Part shown: positions 1 to 4,728 of the stretch, piece by piece
How the letters are laid out: every line of letters begins with the position of its first letter
Numbering within the stretch: the first letter of the stretch is position 1
Assembly (NCBI GenBank): GCA_905198295.1
Contig: CAJKBW010000121.1
Span: 1 to 7,042, forward strand
DNA: 7,042 nt
From: an uncultured Oscillospiraceae bacterium
GTDB taxonomy: Bacteria > Bacillota > Clostridia > Oscillospirales > Acutalibacteraceae
Direction of reading: 5' to 3'
Translations under genes and position numbers: made by a program
The notes under the pieces: generated by a model
Databases searched by the model: none
What the model was told of the DNA's origin: nothing
Seen by the model: the letters and a program-made list of their open reading frames with translations, nothing else

Positions 1-81
1 GCAAGGTTTACGATGCGAAACCCTCGCCGGAGGTTCCCCGATGCGGCGCATAAAATTCACCGTGTGCTTATTGCCATTTGT

Positions 82-300
82 TTACCGTTTTATATCTAAA
101 ATGTCCGGTTTAAATTCAGCAATCTCTTCCAGTCGGCAATTTAAGATGGAACATAGCTTGTTTAACGTCTTCGTTTCTACATTTTCGTTTGCTTTAAGTC
201 GTCGGAGGGTTTTGCTATCTATACCACATCTTTCTCTTAGGGTATACGTGGACACGCCTCTGCTTTCCATAATGATCCAAAGGTTATCAAAGCAAATCAT
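82..300 (-). CDS. Small XRE/Cro-type helix-turn-helix regulator
   Basis: A 72-residue protein that is almost entirely one Cro/C1-type DNA-binding domain, of the short HTH_26 kind (YozG-like). The opening helix carries an 'MESRGVSTYTL' stretch (residues 11-21). The turn and recognition helix follow with 'CGIDSKTLRRLK' (25-36), and then the typical 'TKTLNKLCSILNC' helix (43-55) and an acidic 'LEEIAEF' end. There is no sensor or enzymatic domain, so it should act as a dimeric repressor or activator. The ATG at 300 has an ideal ribosome binding site (AGGAGG complement at 308-313, 7-base gap), which favours it over the internal Met11. Its promoter region is the palindrome at 333-378, so autoregulation is a reasonable inference. 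The gene is visibly AT-richer than the downstream genes, which suggests transfer. The family is clear; the regulated target is inferred. Confidence 0.86.
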   Translation of the reverse strand: MICFDNLWIIMESRGVSTYTLRERCGIDSKTLRRLKANENVETKTLNKLCSILNCRLEEIAEFKPDILDIKR

Positions 301-318
301 AAAAATACCTCCTCTATA

Positions 319-347
319 TTGACATTTATTAGTATGGGGGTTATAAT
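319..347 (+). promoter_or_regulatory. Consensus sigma-A promoter toward the 83-residue ORF
   Basis: TTGACA at 319-324 and TATAAT at 342-347 are separated by exactly 17 bases, a perfect match to the housekeeping consensus. Transcription would start near 354 and reach the small gene at 456 after a leader of about 100 bases. The -10 hexamer lies inside the left arm of the palindrome at 333-378, so any protein bound to the palindrome would cover it. A promoter this strong is normally kept under repression; the neighbouring XRE protein is the obvious candidate. Confidence 0.75.
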
Positions 348-392
348 CCTTTTTGTTAAGAGGGTTATAACCCCCATAAAGAGGTATGTCAC
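331..392 (-). promoter_or_regulatory. Candidate leftward promoter(s) for the XRE gene
   Basis: Two minus-strand hexamer pairs with 17-base spacing can be read here. One is GTGACA (387-392) with TATAAC (364-369), which would start near 357. The other is TTAACA (354-359) with CATACT (331-336), which would start near 324, just ahead of the ribosome binding site. The first lies face to face with the rightward promoter and uses the other palindrome arm as its -10 box. The -10 boxes are less than perfect, so which one is used cannot be decided from sequence. Confidence 0.45.
333..378. repeat. 46-bp palindrome, probable operator
   Basis: The arms 333-346 (TATGGGGGTTATAA) and 365-378 (TTATAACCCCCATA) are perfect inverted copies of 14 bases. 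The centre also pairs (347-353 with 358-364, with two G-T pairs), leaving a four-base middle TGTT, so the whole unit is a 46-bp near-perfect palindrome. It lies between the divergently placed XRE gene and the small ORF and covers the -10 box of the rightward promoter, which fits a two-fold symmetric operator. The five-G runs in the arms stand out in otherwise AT-rich DNA. It is not a convincing terminator, because no T-run follows on either strand. The RNA could also form a long hairpin, so an RNA role is possible. Confidence 0.7.
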
Positions 393-455
393 TGTGAATA
401 GTTGCGTGAGTAATATCACCGGCTTGTTATTAATGAAAACAAAGGAGTGGCTGAT

Positions 456-707
456 ATGGAAGACCTGAGAAAAGCACTGGTGGAAAAGCTCAAAACGCTG
501 TCCCCGGAGAGGTTCGAGGCGGTCTGCTGGCTGTTGGAGCACTGGACGATCCTGAAAGCTATCGTGGCGGGCGAACCGCTGAACGAGGAGGTTTGCCTTG
601 AGGAGATGGGGCGGGCGGCCCGTGAAGGGGACGGCCGGCTTCAGGTGCTGATTGCGCTGTACCAGGTTTGGCAGAAACCGCAAAAAACGCCGCCTCCTGT
701 GTCATAA
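456..707 (+). CDS. Orphan 83-residue helical protein of unknown function
   Basis: I do not recognise this protein. It is small, charged and predicted to be mostly helical. An amphipathic 'EDLRKALVEKLKTL' start is followed by 'SPERFEAVCWLLEHW' with two Trp residues, then an acidic 'EEVCLEEMGRAAREGD' segment, a 'LQVLIALYQVW' helix and a Pro-rich end. There is no signal peptide or membrane helix. The start is taken as ATG 456, because AAAGGAG (441-447) sits 8 bases before it; the upstream in-frame GTG at 447 overlaps that site and is unlikely. It is transcribed from the consensus promoter at 319-347, across the palindrome, and is divergent from the XRE gene, so it is probably the regulated output of that module. 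Its base composition resembles the downstream genes more than the XRE gene. An antitoxin-like or regulatory partner role is possible but has no direct support. Confidence 0.7.
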   Translation: MEDLRKALVEKLKTLSPERFEAVCWLLEHWTILKAIVAGEPLNEEVCLEEMGRAAREGDGRLQVLIALYQVWQKPQKTPPPVS

Positions 708-712
708 AAGAA

Positions 713-741
713 TTGCCATGCCGGAATATCTCCGCTATAAT
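713..741 (+). promoter_or_regulatory. Sigma-A promoter of the glycosyltransferase gene
   Basis: TTGCCA (713-718) and TATAAT (736-741) are 17 bases apart and begin six bases after the stop codon of the small ORF. The predicted start near 748 leaves a short leader of about 25 bases that carries the GGGAGGGG ribosome binding site. I see no terminator between the small ORF and this promoter, so read-through from upstream is also possible. Confidence 0.7.
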
Positions 742-773
742 TAAAGAAAAGAAGGCGGGAGGGGACAGCGGCT

Positions 774-2336
774 GTGCAGGTAAAAACAGCGGTTATGCGC
801 GGAAAATGGCCGAAGTGGCTGCCGTTTATGCTGATTTTTTTGCTCGCGGCGGTCTTACGGCTGTGGGCGTTCGGCACGGTGCCGGGCGGCCTGAACCAGG
901 ACGAAGCGTCGATCGGGTATGACGCGTGGTCGATCCTGTATTACGGCATCGACCGCAACGGCATCCGCTTGCCGGTGCATCTGATCGCATGGGGCAGCGG
1001 GCAGAACGCGTTGTACGCTTATCTGTCGATGCCGTTTATCGCACTGATGGGGTTGACGGTGACCAGTGTGCGGATGGTCAATCTGTTGTTCGGTATTGCT
1101 TCGGTTGTTCTGGTGTTCCTGATTCTGCGCCGCCTGTCCGGCACGCGCTGCGCCTATATTGGCATGGCACTGGCCGCGATCGCACCGTGGTGTGTGATGG
1201 TCAGTCGCTGGGGGCTGGAATCCAACCTGTTTCCCGGCCTGTTCCTGCTGGCGTTTTACGTGCTGCTCGTTGGGTTTGACCGGCACGGGTTGCTGCCGCT
1301 TGCAGCGGGACTGCTGGCGATTTGCCTGTATGCCTACGGTGCGGCGTATCTCGTGGTGCCGCTGTTCTGTATTGCGGCGGCGGTGTATATGCTGGTGCGG
1401 CGAAAAATTCCGCTGCGCTGGCTGCTGGCGAGCGTGGGGGTGTTCGTGATCGTCGCGCTGCCGATTGCGCTTTTTGTGCTGACCAACCTTTTCCACTGGG
1501 GCGATATCCGGATTTTCGGCTTTATTGCTCCCGAGATGACCGGCGTCACCCGTATGGCGACCGCTACTCAGTCCCACAGCCTGCTCGACAGCCTGTCGTA
1601 TTTTTTCCGCAACGTGATTTTGCAGGAGGACGGCATGGTGGGAAACCAAGTGCCCCGCTACGGCACGCTGTACCTGATTTCGCTGCCGTTCACCGCTTAC
1701 GGCGTGTACGCGGCGGTGCGCCGCTGCCGGAGGGAGAAAACCTCCGCCTGGATTTTGGTGCTGGTATGGCTGGGGGCGGGACTGCTGCTGTTTCTGGTGT
1801 ATGCGTGGACCAACATCAACCGGGTGAATATTCTTTACCCTGCGATGTTGCTGTTCACCGCGCTGGGGCTTGACCGGCTGTGCGGCAGTACCCGGAAACT
1901 CGCTGCCGTCAGCGTGTGCTATGCGGTGCTGCTGTGCGGATTCTGTACGCAGTATTTCGGTCCGCACAACGAAAAGACCTCCGCTGCATTTTTTGCCTCC
2001 TTCGGGGAGGCGATTCAGGCGGCCGAAGCGCTCGCAGGGGAGGAGGACACCGTGTATGTCACCTCCGGCGTGAATGCGCCGTATATCTATGCGCTTTTCT
2101 ATACCAGGACACCGCCGCGGGACTATCTTGACACGGTGCAGATCCCGAAGCGCGACGTGGAATTCCAATGGGTATCGGCGTTCGGACATTTCGTCTTTGA
2201 TACGTCGCCGCTGAGCCGGCAGGCACCGGGAATTTATGTATTGCCCAACAGCCAGATGGAGGCAGATCCCTCGCTGCCGGAGCCTGCGGCACGGTTTGCG
2301 CGGTACAGCGTGGTGTGCATCCCGGCGGAAAATTAG
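774..2336 (+). CDS. GT-C membrane glycosyltransferase, GT39/PMT_2 (ArnT-like) family
   Basis: A 520-residue polytopic membrane protein, expected to move a sugar from a polyprenyl-phosphate donor to an acceptor on the outer face of the membrane. After the first membrane helix (about residues 16-34) comes the family signature 'NQDEASIGYDAWS' (41-53). Asp43-Glu44 in the first external loop are the likely catalytic or metal-binding acidic pair, followed by 'YGIDRNGIRLP'. About ten more hydrophobic segments follow, up to about residue 400. The C-terminal 120 residues form a soluble domain ('EEDTVYVTSG') that probably faces outward. The length is normal for the family and I see no break. The start is GTG 774, with GGGAGGGG about 10 bases upstream; ATG 795 is possible but lacks a good site. 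It has its own promoter (713-741). No sugar-synthesis or acceptor gene is adjacent, so the substrate is unknown. Confidence 0.92.
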   Translation: MQVKTAVMRGKWPKWLPFMLIFLLAAVLRLWAFGTVPGGLNQDEASIGYDAWSILYYGIDRNGIRLPVHLIAWGSGQNALYAYLSMPFIALMGLTVTSVRMVNLLFGIASVVLVFLILRRLSGTRCAYIGMALAAIAPWCVMVSRWGLESNLFPGLFLLAFYVLLVGFDRHGLLPLAAGLLAICLYAYGAAYLVVPLFCIAAAVYMLVRRKIPLRWLLASVGVFVIVALPIALFVLTNLFHWGDIRIFGFIAPEMTGVTRMATATQSHSLLDSLSYFFRNVILQEDGMVGNQVPRYGTLYLISLPFTAYGVYAAVRRCRREKTSAWILVLVWLGAGLLLFLVYAWTNINRVNILYPAMLLFTALGLDRLCGSTRKLAAVSVCYAVLLCGFCTQYFGPHNEKTSAAFFASFGEAIQAAEALAGEEDTVYVTSGVNAPYIYALFYTRTPPRDYLDTVQIPKRDVEFQWVSAFGHFVFDTSPLSRQAPGIYVLPNSQMEADPSLPEPAARFARYSVVCIPAEN

Positions 2337-2421
2337 TGCTGGTGTGCCGTTTTCATCTGCCGTTTTTATGTCGTGCGCGGATGCTGCGGCGATGCCGGGG
2401 TGTTTGACACAAAAATACCTG

Positions 2422-2451
2422 TTGCCCTGCGGGGCGGTTTGCGTGTATAAT
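2422..2451 (+). promoter_or_regulatory. Promoter in front of the dnaD leader
   Basis: TTGCCC (2422-2427) and a perfect TATAAT (2446-2451) are 18 bases apart, with a predicted start near 2458. A nearby TTGACA at 2404-2409 is 36 bases from the -10 box, too far to be its partner. The promoter fires into a structured stretch that ends in an intrinsic terminator before the dnaD-like gene. I found no other promoter between the terminator and that gene. Confidence 0.6.
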
Positions 2452-2457
2452 AAAAAT

Positions 2458-2539
2458 CCCAGCCGTAGGGTTTGGAGCCTTACGGCCGGGAGGATGAAAA
2501 CGCTTAAGCGGTTTCCCCTTTGCGGGAAACCGTTGTTTT
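2458..2539 (+). ncRNA. Candidate structured leader or small RNA upstream of the primosome operon
   Basis: A promoter on one side and an intrinsic terminator on the other define an RNA of about 80 bases. The first hairpin pairs 2462-2470 with 2478-2486 (nine pairs, one G-U, seven-base loop) and has no T-run after it. The second is the terminator (2509-2532). The left arm of the terminator can instead pair with 2496-2503 (GAAAACGC with GCGGTTTC, one mismatch, loop TTAA), which would prevent the terminator from forming. Mutually exclusive hairpins are the hallmark of an attenuator. I do not recognise any known riboswitch class. The alternative is simply a terminated small RNA, or the 3' end of the glycosyltransferase transcript. 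Confidence 0.42.
2509..2539 (+). terminator. Rho-independent terminator ahead of the dnaD-like gene
   Basis: A perfect nine-base stem, CGGTTTCCC (2509-2517) with GGGAAACCG (2524-2532), has a six-base loop and is followed by TTGTTTT. It can end transcripts from the glycosyltransferase gene. It also lies between the 2422-2451 promoter and the gene at 2572, so it may set the level of read-through into the primosome operon. Confidence 0.72.
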
Positions 2540-2571
2540 GACGATGGCGGGACGGAAAAGGAGAAGGCGGC

Positions 2572-3570
2572 ATGACAATACGGTGGAACCCGGAAGCGCT
2601 CGACGAGGTGTTTGCGCTGCCGGCGCAGGTGGTGGACAGGCATATCCGGCTGGCCGGTTCGGCGCAGCTGAAGGTGCTGCTGTGGCTGGCGCGCGCCGGA
2701 CGCGGCACGTTTGATGCCGACGCCTGCGCGGCGGCAATCGGCCTGTCGGCGGCGGACTGTACCGATGCGCTGCAGTACTGGGTGGAAACCGGCGTGCTCT
2801 CCCGCGGCGGAGAAAAGGCCTATCCGGCGGCAAAAGCGCCGCAAAAGGCGGCACAGCCGAAAGCGGCGGCATCCGTGCCGGCGGCAGCGGCTGTGCCCGC
2901 GGCGGTGCCTGCCGCGCGTCCGCGCGCGGTTAAGCCGCAGATGACCGAGGTGATCGCCCGGCAGAAAAGCAGTCCGGAGTTTGCCTATCTGCTGGATACC
3001 ACGTCGGCGCGGCTCGGCCGGCCGATTTCCCACGGGGACATGGAAACGCTGCTGTATCTGTACGATACCGCCGGCCTGCCGGCGGAGGTGATCCTGATGG
3101 TGGTGGCGTACGCGGTGACCTCCGGCAAGACGAATATGCGCTATGTGGAGAAGGTCGCGCTTGACTGGGTGGATAAGGGCATCACCACGATGGAGGCCGC
3201 GGAGGAGCGGCTGTGCCATCTGGAGCGCAGCCGCCGCGCGTGGGAACGGGTGCATACGCTGCTGGATCTGTCGATCCAGAACCCGACCGCCGCGCAGCTC
3301 AACACGGCGGAAAAGTGGATTTTTGAATGGAACATGCCGGATGAACTGATCGCGCAGGCGTTTGCGCAGTGCCGGGAAAAGACCGGTGGCTTCCAGTGCA
3401 ATTATATGAATAAGATCCTCGAACACTGGCATACCGATGGGGTGGATACTCTGGAGAAGGCGCAGACAGCCGGCAGGGGAAAGAAAGCGGCGAAAGGGGA
3501 AAGCTCGCTGGATCTGGAAGCGTATGAGAGACAGGTGGAGAGTTTCGTGCCGGTTTTCCGGAAGGCCTGA
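2572..3570 (+). CDS. DnaD-domain primosome protein with two C-terminal DnaB_2 repeats
   Basis: A 332-residue relative of the Firmicute DnaD/DnaB replication-initiation proteins, which bridge the initiator at the origin or a restart fork to the helicase loader. The first 80 residues form a winged-helix-like DnaD N-domain ('AQLKVLLWLARAG', 31-43; 'CTDALQYWVETGVLSR', 63-78). A low-complexity Ala/Pro/Lys linker (about 84-122) follows. Two DnaB_2-type repeats come next, at about 136-215 and 228-298. Each ends in the family's Tyr-x-x-Lys-[hydrophobic]-x-x-x-Trp motif: 'RYVEKVALDW' (190-199) and 'NYMNKILEHW' (277-286), the DNA- and partner-binding element. The ribosome binding site AAGGAG (2558-2563) lies 8 bases before the ATG. 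The helicase-loader gene begins 21 bases after the stop, so the pair forms an operon. A prophage origin is unlikely given the housekeeping context. Confidence 0.92.
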   Translation: MTIRWNPEALDEVFALPAQVVDRHIRLAGSAQLKVLLWLARAGRGTFDADACAAAIGLSAADCTDALQYWVETGVLSRGGEKAYPAAKAPQKAAQPKAAASVPAAAAVPAAVPAARPRAVKPQMTEVIARQKSSPEFAYLLDTTSARLGRPISHGDMETLLYLYDTAGLPAEVILMVVAYAVTSGKTNMRYVEKVALDWVDKGITTMEAAEERLCHLERSRRAWERVHTLLDLSIQNPTAAQLNTAEKWIFEWNMPDELIAQAFAQCREKTGGFQCNYMNKILEHWHTDGVDTLEKAQTAGRGKKAAKGESSLDLEAYERQVESFVPVFRKA

Positions 3571-3591
3571 CGAAGAAAGGGGCAGAAAAAC

Positions 3592-4590
3592 ATGGGATAC
3601 AGCCGGGAGGTATATGATGCGGTGCGCGCACGGCTCGAGCGGCGGCGCATGCATGCGGCGGCGCAGGCGGCTGCCCTGCAGGAGCAGATGACCGCGCGCT
3701 ATCCCCGTCTGCAGGAGATCCGGCGGGAGATGGCTGCTACGGCCGGGCAGGTGACCCGCGCGGTGATCAGCGGCGGCGACGTGGAAGCCGCTGTGGAGGA
3801 GATCAAGCGGAAGAATCTCGCCTTGCAGGCCGAGATGGCGGAGATTCTGGCGAAAGCTGGCGTAAAGTCGCCGGATTTTGAGCCGCAGTACGTCTGTCCG
3901 CAGTGCCGGGACACCGGCTATGCGGGCGGGAAAATGTGCCGCTGCATGGAGGCGCTGCTCAAGGAGGAGGCCTGCCGCCGGCTGAGTGAGATGAGCGCGA
4001 TGGAGCTGACCGATTTCGACCGGATGTCGCTCGACTACTATCCCGAGGAAAAGGATCCCCGTACCGGGGTATCGCCGCGGGAGCGGATGCGCGGGGTGCT
4101 CGCGTACTGCCGCAGTTATGCGGAGAATTTTGTGCTTCCGGCCGACAGCCTGCTGTTGCGCGGGCCGACCGGCACCGGCAAGACCCACGCAGCCCTCGCG
4201 ATTGCCCGGGCGGCGGCCGAGCGGGGGTTCGGCGTGATCTACGGCCCGGCGCAGGTGCTGCTGCACCGGATCGAGAAGGAGCATTTCGGCCGCGCTGAGG
4301 GGGAGAGCGAGGATGTGCTCGAGAGTTGCGACCTGCTGATCCTCGACGACCTCGGCACCGAATTCGGCAGTGCGTTTTACACCTCCTGCCTGTATAATAT
4401 CATCAATACCCGCATGCTGTCCCGGCTGCCCACCGTTATCAGCACCAACCTCACCCAGGCACAGCTTCAGGAACGCTACGGCGACCAGATCGCTTCCCGC
4501 ATCACCGGCACCTTTGTGCCGCTGGTGTTTGCCGGCCGTGACATCCGCCAGCTGAAAAATGAGCAGCGGCTGTTCGGACGGGGCGAATAG
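3592..4590 (+). CDS. dnaC: AAA+ helicase loader, DnaC/DnaI-like
   Basis: A 332-residue ATPase that is expected to load the replicative helicase ring onto DNA with the DnaD-like protein just upstream. Residues 1-95 are helical and charged, probably coiled coil. A four-cysteine zinc site follows (Cys102, Cys105, Cys116, Cys118: 'VCPQC' and 'CRC'), as in the N-terminal helicase-binding domain of DnaI. The C-terminal AAA+ module has Walker A 'GPTGTGKT' (191-198), Walker B 'LLILDDLG' (248-255), sensor-1 Asn286 in 'VISTNLT' and a likely arginine finger at Arg303 in 'QIASRIT'. All key residues are present, so it should be active. Its RBS (AGAAAGGGG, 3574-3582) is 9 bases before the ATG. IS21 IstB proteins share this fold, but the zinc domain and the DnaD neighbour argue for a housekeeping loader, and there is no transposase nearby. 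Confidence 0.94.
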   Translation: MGYSREVYDAVRARLERRRMHAAAQAAALQEQMTARYPRLQEIRREMAATAGQVTRAVISGGDVEAAVEEIKRKNLALQAEMAEILAKAGVKSPDFEPQYVCPQCRDTGYAGGKMCRCMEALLKEEACRRLSEMSAMELTDFDRMSLDYYPEEKDPRTGVSPRERMRGVLAYCRSYAENFVLPADSLLLRGPTGTGKTHAALAIARAAAERGFGVIYGPAQVLLHRIEKEHFGRAEGESEDVLESCDLLILDDLGTEFGSAFYTSCLYNIINTRMLSRLPTVISTNLTQAQLQERYGDQIASRITGTFVPLVFAGRDIRQLKNEQRLFGRGE

Positions 4591-4616
4591 TGGAAGTATC
4601 AATTCTGTAACGGTTC

Positions 4617-4661
4617 TTGACTTTGCCCGGCGGTTTGACTAAAATAAGATATTGATATACT
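4617..4661 (+). promoter_or_regulatory. Two overlapping promoters for the pseudokinase gene
   Basis: P1 is TTGACT (4617-4622) with TAAAAT (4640-4645) at 17-base spacing, starting near 4652. P2 has an extended -10, TGATATACT (4653-4661), starting near 4668; a second TTGACT at 4635-4640 is only 15 bases upstream of its hexamer, so P2 would depend mainly on the extended element. The two starts differ by whether the first leader hairpin (4659-4679) is transcribed. There is no terminator after the helicase-loader gene, so operon read-through is also possible. Confidence 0.62.
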
Positions 4662-4705
4662 GCCGCACAAAGCGGCGGTGCGCCCTGCAGCTTCCGGCTG
4701 CGGGG
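4659..4705 (+). other. Two hairpins in the leader of the pseudokinase gene
   Basis: ACTGCCGC (4659-4666) pairs with GCGGCGGT (4672-4679) around ACAAA. CCCTGCAGC (4683-4691) pairs with GCTGCGGGG (4697-4705) around TTCCG. Neither is followed by a T-run, so they are not terminators. They lie just upstream of the AAGGAG ribosome binding site (4711-4716) and may protect the RNA or tune translation. Confidence 0.45.
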
Positions 4706-4728
4706 AAGCCAAGGAGAGGATGACAACG

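Noticed and set aside
3..53. Possible 3' end of an upstream plus-strand gene (16 codons, stop TAA at 51-53)
   Set aside because: It is open and GC-rich like other genes here, but too short to recognise, and the other two forward frames are also open in this stretch, so I cannot choose between them.
41..322. A 93-codon plus-strand frame over the XRE gene
   Set aside because: It lacks a ribosome binding site, and the opposite strand encodes a convincing helix-turn-helix protein with an ideal start.
406..419. GTGA/TCAC inverted half-sites at 389-397 and 406-419 as extra operators
   Set aside because: The arms are only four bases long and could easily arise by chance.
2494..2541. A 15-codon leader peptide running through the terminator hairpin and ending in its T-run
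   Set aside because: The GGGAGG before it touches the ATG with no gap, so ribosome loading would be poor, and the peptide has no run of one amino acid that would suggest translational attenuation. It is an attractive position but not supportable.
3592..4590. Reading the AAA+ gene as an IS21 IstB transposition helper
   Set aside because: There is no adjacent IstA-like transposase or terminal repeat, and the N-terminal four-Cys site and DnaD neighbour fit a helicase loader.
2353..4602. A 749-codon open frame on the minus strand opposite the primosome genes, and a similar 617-codon frame at 855-2708
   Set aside because: These are antisense shadows typical of GC-rich coding DNA. The plus-strand genes have clear domains and ribosome binding sites, while the minus-strand translations are rich in Arg, His and Pro with no recognisable domain.
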